A stretch of DNA of 61,109 nucleotides, taken from NCBI GenBank assembly GCA_001598975.1, contig BBXU01001164.1, positions 1 to 61,109 of the forward strand, in the 5' to 3' direction. Made by a program: the position numbers and the translations under genes. Below, piece by piece: positions 1 through 11,026 of this stretch (position 1 is its first letter; every line of letters begins with the position of its first letter). Under the pieces are notes generated by a model that saw only the letters and a program-made list of their open reading frames with translations, had not been told where the DNA came from and did not search any database. Source of the stretch: Parachlorella kessleri. Taxonomy: Eukaryota; Chlorophyta; Trebouxiophyceae; Chlorellales; Chlorellaceae.

Positions 1-3000
1 ACCACACACACACACACAAACCACCACACCACACCACCCCACCCCCGCCTCAAGCGCTTGGGACTAACTGGCCGCCCCACCGTGAACACCATCTGTGTCT
101 CGAACATCATCAGCACCAGGTCCACCAGCAGGCCCAGCGCCACCAGGGAGTTGCGCTTGGAATCTAGGTCCAGGTTCACCAGGTGCTGCGTGTTGCGGAT
201 GCGCTCCTGCATGATGCCCAGCTTGCTCAGCAGGCTGTCCACCTGCAGCAACGAAAAGCAATCCGCCTTTCGATAGTTTTCAGACAGATTCACCAGCTAA
301 GAATCCTGCATGTCTTCCCCGGGGATCCTTGCAGCAGGACCCAAGCACTGACCCGCCAGGCCTCCGCCTGCCAGGAGTGGTTCCTTCCGGGATTGCATGG
401 GCAGTAGCTATGTGGAGAGGGAGAGGCCCGACCAGGGGTCAAAGACTTTGGTAAAAGCCCAGCCACACCCCAGTAAGAACCCTAGAACCCACCAGGAATC
501 TGCCAGGATTCCAAGATACCCACCTGCAGCCAGTATGCCTCCATCAGGTCCTCACACTCCCCGATCTCGTTGGTGCTCATGTCGAGGGCGGTCTGCAGGT
601 GGGTGGCATGGGGGAGACCGAGAGCATAAGTGCATTGCCCCTGTCACCACAGTTCGCCTTCAACTCTGTTCGCACGACCAGCCACCCTGACTAGAAACCG
701 AAACACATATCAGACATGCATTGCAATGCCACATGCTACTGATCCTCCCGACTGGCAGGCATGTATGACTGTAGGCTAGTCGTAGGGGCTAGTCGTAGGA
801 GCTAGCCTCATGGGCACGCTCCTCTGACCCCCACCCAAACCCTGCTGAAAGACCTGCTAGCAGTCTTTCTGAGGTCCTGCGTAACAGGAGGAACGGCTGC
901 CACGACATACGGCGAGTCTGTATGTTGTAGAAGCCATTCCTCCTGCTGCCCAGGACCTCAGAGGGACTGCTAGCCTGTGTGTCAGCAGGGGCGCCGCAGG
1001 GTGCCGCCTGGGAGCCGCATGGGCCATAAATCCATAATCAGCACTTGAGTGTTGGTTGGCCAGGAAGGCGGCTCAGCCAAATACCGGTTATTACAAGCAT
1101 AACACAAGGCCCTGCTACAGCACCGAACGCTGACACCTGGGGCCTTCATGTACAACAACCCTCCATGCAGGTCAGGCCCCAGGGGCAGACCGATATGAAC
1201 AGTACAACGACCTCCATGCAGGTCAGGCCGGATAGGCAGATATGCACAATCGCCACGGCACACCAGACACCCTACAGCCTTCCTCTCACCTCCTCGCACT
1301 TGCCCCCTGTATCCAGCTGGCAGCTCCCAGAGCGCCGGCGCTCTCCGGCGCTGCAGCTGCCGTCGCCCCCGCTGGCATCTCCCAAAGATTCCCACTCTGA
1401 TCCGGCCTCTAGTCCGCCCTCTCCTATACTTGACCCATCCTCCCCTGCCGCCGCTACTGCTGCTGCTGCCGCGTCCCCTGCCGCCGCGCCTGCTTCTGCC
1501 GCGGCCGCAGCCCGGTTGGCTTGGGAGTGGTGCTGGGCAAGCTCGGTGCGTGAGAGGCACATGCCGGCCATTTCCTGGTCATCATCCAACAACTCTTCCA
1601 AAATCTCCTACAATGATTTGCAGGGAAGGGGGGGTGTACCTGGCGGGCGCTGCAACGCTGGCAGTAGGCCACACCACTATCACTACGTGATGAAACCTGC
1701 CGACCACGTCCTTGGCCTCAACAGACTCATTCCCCAGGGCTCCTCTGCAAGATGCCAACAAAGGGACGGGAGCCATCTGCTGAGGGAGAGAGGGAGGGAG
1801 GTGGTCAAGCTCGGGCCACATTTGGTAATGTGTGGGTTTGCATGAGGAAGGTTTAGCACTTCAGCAAAATCACTCCCATCTCTATCAATTCTGGCACCCC
1901 CTGGCAAAGGTTGCTCGGTTATGTCGATTGGTCACGCTCAGTACATTGACAATGACTGGATCTGCCTTCCTCAATCTGCGGGGAGAGAAGCCGGTGCTGT
2001 ATTGCATGCATATGTCTGCCAGCGAGCCCACCTTGATGCGAGTCACCCGCGCCTGGACCTTGTCCAGCTTGTTCTGCTTGTCGTACATGGCCTCGAGGTC
2101 TTCCCGCCGCACCTGCCGCGTCAGCCGCCGCAGCACTGCAAAGCAGGACAGTGGCGACACTATTAAATGCAACAGAAGCAGCAGGTGTGTCACACCAGGT
2201 TTTCGAGCCACACCTGCCGCGTCAGCTGCCCGCAGCACTGCCAAGCAGGACAGCTGGGGCCTCGCTGGCCAACGAGCTTCCAAGACAGCAAAAGACGTGT
2301 TAGCCCAGACTGTCCGCCCGCTCCGTAAGCGCCCCCCAGCAAGGCTGTCCTCTAACCACATACAACTCGCGCACCTGGTGCAAGCGTGTCCTCCAGTGAC
2401 TTGACTTCCCTCTCCAGGATCTTAGCCACTGTTGACAGGGCCGCCTCCAGGGCACGCAGCTCGTAGGGCAGGGACTGCATGGCTCGCAGTTCCTCCAAAG
2501 AGATGAAGCTTGGGAGACTGCCTACAGTAGTACAGGCGAGAAACAGTCTCCTCACGCTTGTTGCTGGCAAGAGAATGCATGGGTGTGGGGCCGCATAGAT
2601 TGCAGAGCGGTGGACGGGGCCCCTATGGGGGCTGCCGACGGACCACATGGACGTCCCCCATCCGTCAACGGAAGTACAGCACAAGCAGGCGGCCGGTCTC
2701 GCAGAGATTGAGGAGACATCTTATAAAGGCGGCTTGTAAGGCAGAGGGGAGCATGTCATTTACAGATAGAGGGCTGTAGTAAAAAGTGACTGACTGTTAA
2801 CAAATTTGCCGTTTGCCATATGCATCAACCCCTGCGTCATACAAATGGCTTACCTAGGGCTGATTCAGCGCTGGGCCAGGTCTTCAGGGCGATGTGGTTG
2901 GCCAGGCGCACCACCACAGGGTTATTGAGGTCTGGCATGCTGCGTGCGCTGAGGTCATGCAGCTGTGGCACGCTGATGACCAGCACCTTCTCCCTGCACT

Positions 3001-4279
3001 CAAAAGGGGACCCATGCTATTAGCTCAGCCTTCTTGCTGCTATGGCAGTCCCAGAAAAACACACACACAGACACCCAGGGTTAGTCTGCTACAAGGTATT
3101 GAACGTGGTACAAAAAACAATTGCCATCCGAAGGAGCACTTCAGCACCTGGGCTGGGACACCTTCATGGAAGATATCCAACCTGCCAATGATGACTTTCA
3201 GTCCCTCCAGGGACAGCACCAGTGCCCCCTTGCGCACAAAGATGGCGGAGGGGTCTGCAGCAGCACATGCATGCCTGCGTGAAATACGGGCAGGGTTGGG
3301 TTTGAGAAAGGAGGGAAGGCTGCAGGGTGCACCTGCCACAGCTACTGCTGTCACTCCCTAAGCTACCACTTAGGACTGCACGAAATAGCCAGGTGCTACA
3401 ACACAGCGTTTGTGGACATAGTACATACTGGCTTTTCTTTTTGCCCCACTTGGGGGACTCACGGCAGCATGGTCAGGTGGCGGTACGCTGGTAGACTAGA
3501 CTAGACTACAACACAGCCTATAACCCATGAAAGTACCCCTGCTGCGCCAGCGAAGAGTCCATCGCGGGTTATTAAAACAACCTCAGAACACCGCTGCGTA
3601 TATGCTGCTGAGCTGATCTGTCCCCCAGGGGCAAGTGTGACAAAAAGCGATGCTGGCTGCACAACTCACAGGGCAGCGCCACGCCAGGATCAAGGGCTCT
3701 AATGTCGCGGTGCCGTAGGTGCAAATCAGTCACCAGCGCCTGCTTGCGCAGGGTGGTGTATGATGCATGACCTGCACCCCCAAGCTCAGGTGAGCCACAA
3801 CTACGAACCGCCTGTCTCAGTATCCAGGTCTGAGGTGTGGCTTGTAGCCCAAAGTTTGCACTGCATCCCAATATCATGCAGACAGCTGTGATGTCGAGGG
3901 ACCTGGTCAACCCTTGTTACTCACCTTCTTCGTCGATCAGTACCACTTGAGCTGGTCTGGGCTTTGAGTTGAGCACCGATGGGCCATCGCCGTCCGGCGC
4001 TCCAACTAGCCGGCGCTGGAGCATAAGGGGAGTGGTCTCCATAATGTTTGCAATTTCGATTGACAGTTCCTTGCAAGCCACTCTTGCTGCAACGCCTTGC
4101 CAGCTCACGTGTGAAATCCAGCCTGGCAGGCGCATCCGCCAGGCATTGCGGACGCATCTGTCGTCCCCCGGCTGGCCGTAGGTGAAGTCTTGCACCAGAC
4201 TTCTAATAACTGCAGGACTGCATTGCAAGCGCAGAGCTTTGGAAGCACAGAAGCAGTCGTTTGGACCTGGGAAGGACAA
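1..4279 (-). CDS. MRS2: MRS2/CorA-family magnesium channel, 3' end outside window
   Basis: Homohexameric Mg2+ channel family of mitochondria, plastids or vacuole. Modelled exons, all in phase: 3925-4279, 3670-3771, 3182-3254, 2854-2993, 2375-2521, 2032-2135, 1290-1607, 524-592, 81-242 (490 codons), continuing off the left edge. Family landmarks in order are YPSAIFVR, KVLVISVP, LPYELRALEAAL, ILEELLDDDQEMAGMCL, ECEDLMEAYWLQVDSLL and LDLDSKRNSLVALGLLVDL, which leads into the first membrane helix. The diagnostic GMN pore motif should lie just beyond the window start and is not seen. Exon 1290-1607 carries an Ala/Gly/Ser-rich insert of about 80 residues after the acidic motif, unusual for the family. 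The start ATG at 4279 is the first in frame; whether the first ~90 residues form a transit peptide is unclear. Family assignment is strong; organelle is inferred only. Confidence 0.92.
840..990. repeat. 151-bp imperfect foldback (hairpin) inside an MRS2 intron
   Basis: Left arm 840-910 and right arm 920-990 are imperfect reverse complements with a loop of about 9 bases. The outer 9 bases (CCCTGCTGA / TCAGCAGGG) pair perfectly, and the inner half contains long paired runs such as GAGGTCCTG and CAGGAGGAA. It lies within the 593-1289 intron. It could be a MITE-like element or a small-RNA precursor; no target-site duplication is evident. Confidence 0.75.
2111..2253. repeat. Tandem duplication across an MRS2 splice acceptor (period ~101 bp)
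   Basis: The segment 2111-2151, spanning the acceptor-side start of MRS2 exon 2032-2135 plus adjoining intron, recurs at 2212-2253 with a few changes. The second copy is intronic and carries a decoy acceptor (CTTGGCAG on the minus strand). Confidence 0.8.
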
Positions 4280-4946
4280 GTCTGCTGCGCTAGCAGGCTT
4301 GGGCGATTTTGCGGAGGTACGCCTACCTTAGAAAGATGGAACTTAAGTTTTGACGAGAATGCAGCAGTGGCTGCCGGCTGCTGGCGGTGCTTTTGAAGTC
4401 GGCCTGTCTGTATACGTGCTGTTTCTTGTACACTGCACCCGTGCCTTTATATTTCCTGCACCTACTGCCATGACACGGTGCAAGTAGGTGTGTTGGTTGG
4501 TAGCTGAACTGCTTGCCACTGCAACCAGGTCTGGCCAGGGCACCTGCTGGCCTGGCCTGCTGCTGGTCTCAGGCAGGCACAAAGTAGGCAGGCAACCTAG
4601 AATTGGGGTGAGCTCAGACCCTAATCTACTCTCGGAGAAATAGGGAGATCAGCTGTGCTCGGCAACACAAAGTTACACACTGTTACACACTCCCCAGGAG
4701 GTTGGCAAGGACCACACAGCGCCTGCGCTCGCATCGCGCACCAGGCGGGATCTGAATGGAAGGCCGCATTCTCACACTGCACCACACGAAAACGCCCAGG
4801 TCCACAAGGCTTGCACACAGGCCTGGCTTCTGCAGCGTACATCCACCCTGAGTAGAGGAAAAAGTGCTCACATCATTGCCGCAGATCAGCTGCTTATTAA
4901 CAACAGGACTAGGTGTGTTAGGCCAAAGAAGCAAAAGATTTACTGA
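4280..4946. promoter_or_regulatory. Divergent intergenic region between MRS2 and the SDR gene
   Basis: 667 bp separate the two modelled start codons, so both promoters and 5' UTRs must lie here. I see no clear TATA box or conserved element. An upstream non-coding or transit-peptide exon of the SDR gene could also be hidden here, because a usable acceptor (CCCCAG) occurs inside its first modelled exon near 5012. Confidence 0.5.
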
Positions 4947-7900
4947 ATGCCATCGCTACCAATCCCAGCAGCCCCCCACCAGCACGCTGCTACCCGGCAT
5001 GCCTCCCCAGGAGTGGCTGGCAAGACAGTCCTGATCACGGGTGGCACCTCGGGCGTGGGAAAAGAGGCAGCCAAGGTGTGTATCAGGCAGGAGCCTGCAT
5101 TAAGTTATGTAGAGCTTTGGCTAGGCTGCTGATTGGGCCAGGAGTCACCGAGGCGCTTTGCCAAGCTTGCGGCGGAAGCAGCACCTTGTGAACCAAACAA
5201 GCCACTAATAATAAACCTGGGTTGGCTGCCCTTCCAGGCCCTCTGTGCCAGACAAGCGCGGTGCACCATCATTGGTTACCACGATGAAAAGGGGGTGAAG
5301 TGAGTGTATTGTGCACCTGTGGCCAACCCTGGATCCAATCCGAATATCAGCGTTGGAGTCAGAGCGCTGAGGTTCTGCAGGACACTGGAATCCCCAACAG
5401 AGAGGGCCAGTGATGTGGGCAGCATGCCGCCGCAGGGCACAAGAGGAGATAGCTCGGGAGGTGCCGGGCGCTTACGTGTCTTTTGTGAGCTGCGATGTGT
5501 CGTCACTTAGGTAAGCAGCAAAAGGGGAACACTGTGCAGTTGATTGAAGTGTCCAACAAGCCTCCTTCATCCCTCCTCCACACCGCAACGGACAGTGACA
5601 TGGCGTGGCTTTCCATCTTCTTGCCTGGCTCTGGTATGCGGAACCTGCCGGCACTTTTGCCGCGGGCACCGTCCTTGTCTGCCGCTGCGCATGTGTTGTG
5701 CTCCCAGTGCTGTTGTGCAAAGCGTGCGCTCCCGTCAAATGTATGCAGGGAGGTGGGGCGCTTTGCAGATGACTACAGGCGACAGCATGAGAAGCTGGAT
5801 ATCCTGGCAATGATAGCGGGCACTTTCTCGACGGACTTCAAAAAGTGAGGCTGGAGAGCCGTGCTTGGGTGGCGGAGGCAGGTCTTCAAGCAGCCTTCTT
5901 GCTGGCGAGGGATCACGCTAACTGATAATGACATGGTGGGGCCAAACCCCTATGTCATAAGTGTCATGCTGGGGTGGGCACAGCTGTCTCCCCAGGGTTG
6001 GATGGCAGGCGTCCAGATGTCATATTGTCAGTGCTGTACCCTTGCTGAACCCACTTAACTTCTGCACAGAAACCCCTTACTCCCACACTCTGCGTGCCAG
6101 GTCAGACGAGGGGTTTGAGACGACACTGGCTAACAACTACCTGGGACACTTCTACCTGCTGCACCTGCTTCTCCCGATCATCGAAGGTAGGCAAAAGCCA
6201 GGGACGACTGAGGGCCAGTATCCTGCATGTGCGGGTCTCCCCATGTGAGTAATTTCATCTGTCACCCCGATGCCTCAAGGAAGCTTAAGTGCCTGCTCCG
6301 CATCGACAACACGAATCCCTTCCCTTGCCACTTAGTTGGGTGCAATTGTGTGCGCTGCAGCCGCTGCCCCCAGCCGGTTGCTGTGGATGGGCTCGGCGTT
6401 TGAACAGCTGGGCAGAATGCACTGGGACGACCTGGGGTGAGTGGAAAAGGGTGCCTCGGGATCGGAGCTTGCAATGATGCTTTGTATTTGAAACGCAGAG
6501 ATGTTGTAGGCACAGTCAAAAGGCAGTTTTAGTCTGGAGTCGACGTGGATCTGCAAGGGCCTGCCCAGGCTAGGTTCCAGAATAGCCCAGCTGGTATGTG
6601 TGCAGGGGTGAGACGGCCCCTGGCACCAGCCTGGATAGGTACTGCTCATCCTCATTAATGACCCAGGCTAAGTGCAGCTCAAGTGTCATTAGCACCGAGT
6701 GCCATGGCGTTTTTTGTATGCAGGGGTGAGACGGCCGCTGACACCAGCCTGGATAAGTACTGCTCGTCCTCATTTACTCCCCAGGCTAAGTGCAGCTCAA
6801 GTGTCATTAGCACCGAGTGCCATAGCGTTTTGTGTGTGCAGGGGCGAGACGGCCACCGACACCAGCCTGGACAACTACTGCTCGGCTTAATCATCCCCCA
6901 GGCTAAGTGCAACTCCAGTCTCATGGTAACCGAGGGCCATGGTTTTCTTTTGTATGCAGGGGGGAGACCGCCACCGACACCAGCCTGGACAACTACTGCT
7001 CCGCCAACCTGATGTGCATCATGGAGGCGCAGGAGGTGCAGCGACGACTGAGGGTGAGTCACTCTCAAGCTGATGGGTGAGTCATTTTCAACCCGATGGG
7101 TGAGTGAGTCATTCTCAACCTCATGTGCATCATGGAGGCGCAGGAACTGCAGCGACGGCTGCAGGTGAGTATAAATATTGGTGTTTTCCCTGGGACAGAG
7201 GGGCTTGCGAGCGCGGTCCACTTCAGGGTGCGTGGTTTGCAACTGCTTTCTCCAGATGTAAGCCCCTACCCAAGCACTCCCAGAAGCCCCGCTGGACCGC
7301 CGCCTTAGAGCTCTGCTTGGACCTCTGGCTCCTTCCAAAGTGCCAAAACCTAGCAGGGCTGCTGTAGTCGTGGGTCCCTGCGCGCCACCCCATGAAATAG
7401 GACCTAGCTTGTCCTTCCTTACTCAGTACGCTTTCTAGCTATCTGCAGGCGCGGAACGCGGATGTGGACGTGTTCACCATGCACCCGGGCCTCACCAACA
7501 GCGGCCTGTACGACAAACCCAGCTGGTGGCACCCGGTGACGTGGGTCACCGTGCCGGGGGCCCGCCTGCTGGGGCAGTCGCCCGCCAGGGGTGCCATCAG
7601 CACCGTGCACTGCGCCACCGCCCCAGACTTGCAGGGTGGGTCAGTGAGGACTAGTCTTGTAGGGCTGGGCTGCGCTCCAAGGGTTCTATGGGGTGCATGG
7701 AGCGTGTGTTGCAAGGCTGGCTGGCTGGCTGGATGCTTCAGGACTAAGAAAGCCGATGAGGGGTCACACAGCAATTCTGACCATGGCAGCCTTTGCAGAA
7801 CCAGTGTAGAAGACCCAAGCCCAAGCAGCCTCAATGTGGGAGCCATAATTGTGGCACTTCATCACCTGCCGTTCTTTTGGAGGGCATGTGGCTGGGGCTT

Positions 7901-8462
7901 GCTACCACCCCCTTGCCCCAGCTGACCCCGCCACATTGCATGTCGTGCAGGCAAGGGCTGGGGCTACTATGGCTGCCCCTACCTTGGCGTGCTGGCAATC
8001 AACGTGCTGCAGGACCGCCAGTTCCGACCTTTCAACAAGTGGGCACACGATAAGGAGGCCCAGAGGTGAGCGTGGACTGAGCTTTGGGAAACGAGGGGCT
8101 GGGGTGGCCAAGCAAGGCCATGTGACCTCTCTCTCTTGCTGGCACCTTTTGGGCTGGCGAGGGGAAAGGCTAGGGACAGTGGGCCATATCTTCTCAGGAG
8201 GGAAGCAACAGCGCTTGCTGCATGCCAATGCTGTTGCCGCTGGTGTATGTTTAGACAGCTTCAAGGGTCAATGATGCTGAAGTTGCTGGTGGGTTGCGGC
8301 GGAGGAGAACGAACGAACGTCTGTGTTGCGAAAATCAGGTGCAAAGGCACGGCTGGACACATACCCAAGTACCTCTGGTGGGTTTGCAGGAGGCTGTACG
8401 AGGAGACGGCAGACCTCATTGAGAGCAAGATCGGCGGGCCCCTGCCCAATCGGCTGGCTTGA
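4947..8462 (+). CDS. Short-chain dehydrogenase/reductase, WWOX/retinol-dehydrogenase-like, altered active site
   Basis: NAD(P)-dependent SDR fold. Ten exons, total 993 nt (330 aa), all in phase: 4947-5075, 5238-5299, 5436-5510, 5749-5844, 6101-6186, 6361-6436, 6960-7053, 7449-7635, 7951-8065, 8390-8462. Residues ~25-35 carry the cofactor motif TGGTSGVG, followed by CDVSSL and LDILAMIAG where the family has NNAG. NYLGHFYLLHLLLP, SRLLWMGS, HPGLTNSGLYDK and a C-terminal KGWGYYGCPYLG segment align with WWOX-type SDRs. The catalytic YxxxK reads NYCSANL, so the lysine is replaced by asparagine. With the MIAG change, normal oxidoreductase chemistry is doubtful; a pseudo-enzyme or divergent function is possible. 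The exon 6960-7053 region is heavily duplicated on both sides (see repeats). Substrate cannot be predicted. Confidence 0.88.
6601..7053. repeat. 118-bp tandem array: acceptor plus exon start of SDR exon 7, four copies
   Basis: Four copies begin at the acceptor TGCAGGGG at 6601, 6719, 6837 and 6955, an exact 118-bp period. Each has a CAG acceptor, a GGxGAGAC exon start and text encoding (G)ETA..TSLD.YCS. Only the fourth copy continues as the intact exon 6960-7053. Copy 3 hits an in-frame stop after YCSA, and copies 1 and 2 diverge after YCSS. The first three are therefore intronic pseudo-exons or decoy acceptors. Confidence 0.92.
7006..7170. repeat. 111-bp tandem duplication of the 3' end and donor of SDR exon 7
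   Basis: The exon end with its GTGAGT donor (7006-7060) is repeated at 7117-7170 with about 5 substitutions, again followed by GTGAGT. The space between holds smaller repeats of GATGGGTGAGT. Either donor could be used; the first keeps the reading frame. Confidence 0.9.
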
Positions 8463-9581
8463 GGTGTTTCCTCAAAGCTGCCCACAGCAGCTGCAAGCCA
8501 GTTGTATGATATCTGGGTATGTGTGTCGTCCGTCTACTGGGTATCAGCAGTGTCTACAAGTAGCTTAAGGTGTTAAGTATCGCATTCCTGTTTCAGGCAT
8601 TGCCTACTGGTCTTTTGCGATATGATTGTGGTCTGGTGCGCCCAGTATTGCGAGCAGTCGACACTGTTCCATTGCGATATGAGTGTGCTCCGGTGCGCCC
8701 GGTATTGCGAGCAGTTAACACAACTTTTCTGAGATATGTTGCACTCTCTTTGCACGGTCTTGCTGAGGTGCCTTTACGTGGTCTTTCATCATATCTTGGA
8801 AGTAGTGAAGAAGTGTTCTTTTTTGGCAACAGGTGGCGGGTTTGCAATGCGATATCACCTAGGCTGACAGGCCGGTCCACTGATTGATAGGTCTTGCCTG
8901 CAGCTGGGACCATCAATGTGGTCGTTGAGGTTGCCAATATACAGGCACCCCAAATTGTCTACTAGTGCTGGGTGGGTGGTTTGGCCATTGGAACAGCCTA
9001 GAAATGCATGCACCGCACCACTGGTGAGACTTGCTGGTGGAAGTAGCATGTGTTCGTTACGATTGCCTCAGTCAACTGTTGGCAGCTGGTGAGGAAAGAC
9101 AGTAAACCAAGCAGCTGCGCCAGCAAGATGCAGGTGGGCAGCCATGTGGGCAGCGCTGTGTTGCCTGTCGGCCCGGCCCAGGCACCAGCATGGCATGGCA
9201 CGAACCGGCAGCTGCAGCTACTTGCTTATTAGCCTCGTGCAAGTTGTCGAGTTGTGCACCGCAGCTTGCAGGAAACGGCTTTGGCGTCGGCAGTGAGTTA
9301 AGGAGCTGCTTGGTTGAGGTCTAAAGCTGTAACACTGCTTGGTTAACTGTTGCAATTGTATAATGACGAAAGCATCGACACCTTTCCCCCGCGCCCGGCC
9401 GCGCCCAAACACTTGGCAAACAGTCACCGTTGACCACCCGCGGTTTGCAGCAAGAAAACTAGGTGCCATCTCTTTGCGTTTTAACAAGCTTAGTTATCGC
9501 CGCACTGTCTTCACGTTGCAGAGGTCACCTGTCTTTGTTGGGTTGAGGACCCATCACTGGTGTATCGGCCTTGCAGTCGCC
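8463..9581. other. Gap after the SDR gene, holding a 57-bp tandem repeat
   Basis: No convincing exon in about 1.1 kb. Positions 8615-8740 hold two copies, plus a third decayed start, of a 57-bp unit (TTGCGATATGA... at 8615 and 8672; a weaker TTCTGAGATAT at 8728). A TGTAA signal occurs near 9327, but it is far from the SDR stop. Confidence 0.6.
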
Positions 9582-11026
9582 ATGCTTGCTAGGACTAGCA
9601 AGTGTGCTGCAGAGTTTTTTGCACCGTTCACCAGGGCTATGAGCTCCGGCCGAGGTGCTACCCCGTCATCGCCATGTCCCAATCAGTCACCGTGCATGGA
9701 TGAGAGTGGCAGGATCAAGCTCAGCACCCAGAGAGTGTGGAGCCAAGGAGCGTCGGAGTTACACTCTCGGTAAGGCTACTTTGGTCGTAGCTTAGGGGGT
9801 GGGGGAAGCACGCAAAGGCCCAACCTACTTGCTGGTGCTAAGGCTGCAGGGCCTTACTGCCGGGGTGGGGCGGAGACCTGTGCTGACTTGCACTGCTACT
9901 GTGGCCAATGCGCTTGCTGGCAATGAGCTTAGTTTCACAGCTGCGGGCTGCGTGTTTGCAGGCTTAAGGCAGACGTGAAGGAGCGGACTAGGGGCATTGG
10001 GTCCTTCCGGAAAAGCAAGCCGAGCAAGCTACAGATACCGCAGCAAGGCGCAAGCACCCAGGTGGGTTGCAGTGGACCTTGTCGTCATCTCAGCCGGCCC
10101 ACAGCGCAGCAGGCTTCCATCATGAGCATGATGTACTTGGAGGGGCCTGTACTACTGACCTTTCAGTTTCGCGCGACATGGGTAGGGTGCCCTACCGTAT
10201 GGCTAGATCATTCACTTAGAAGCTCTGTGCCTGCCAGTTGGCCGGCTGCTGCTTTTGCTGGCTAGGCCGGGCCCTGAGTGCAGCTGTGTATACAGCAAAG
10301 GGTAGCTAAAGACGCACATGCTGTGCTGCAGCCACTTGGAGAACGTGAGGAGTCGGCATGGGGGACACGCACAAATCAGATGATCAAGGATCGCTTCTTT
10401 GGCCAGGGTGAGTAATGGAGCTTTGTCCAGCGGAGGTATCTGGCACTAGTGTGCCTGTGCTGTCGCCCACAGCTTAAGAGGGCCCAGCTAGCTGCAGCAC
10501 ACAAGGTACTGGGGCGGAAGGCAGCAATTCGGCAGCGCTACAGCGACTCCGGGTACGGTTATCGTGGGTCTCTGCGCCATGCTTGCTCCTTGTCCCTGTC
10601 ACAACGGCAGGCAGCACGGCGGCGTCTCTGCCCAGGAAAAGTGCAAGGGAGGGCTGGTGGCCGCACACATGTGCCCACCCTTAGTAATTTGACAACACTA
10701 TTACCCATACGCTACTGGCTGCCTATGGATGCCACCTTAGGCTTACATCCCCTGCCTTCTGTGGGCTGCAGCTCCTCCAGCAGAAGGTACCGCCTGAGCA
10801 CCAGGGATGCCTGTTGTGTGATATTGGCCAGGCCAAGAGGTACTGTGAACTGGGACAGCTTGTACATAGCAAGCGGAAGGTCTGCTGTGGGGGATTTAGT
10901 TGCAAGTTATGTGCGACTAACTTGCGGAACCCCTGGGACTCAATGTTTTCCATGCACAGGTTGCCGTGCCATCTAGTGCTGTGTATGTTCCATTGGCGGC
11001 AGGTAGTGCAAGCGGAGGATTGGTAG
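9582..11026 (+). CDS. Unknown basic protein (tentative multi-exon model)
   Basis: I do not recognise this protein. A tentative in-phase model of 197 aa uses exons 9582-9769, 9962-10061, 10332-10407, 10498-10552, 10772-10879 and 10960-11026, all with GT-AG borders. The product is basic and Ser/Arg/Lys-rich, with text such as KERTRGIGSFRKSKPSKLQ and MIKDRFFGQ; no membrane segment is seen. The last exons are uncertain: an alternative frame from 10960 runs to a stop at 11127 and reads LPDVRGRRAVQFWQHEH. Other starts, such as the ATG at 9639, are possible. Support is splice signals and phase only, not homology. Confidence 0.38.

Noticed and set aside
982..1845. Long overlapping open frames on both strands (192, 266 and 109 codons)
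   Set aside because: Most of this is the GC-rich MRS2 exon 1290-1607 read in other frames plus intron. Only the minus frame with LLDDDQEMAGM fits a protein family.
6601..6950. Copies 1-3 of the SDR exon as mutually exclusive alternative exons
   Set aside because: They lack in-phase donors and copy 3 contains a stop, so they are better read as decayed duplicates unless RNA shows use.
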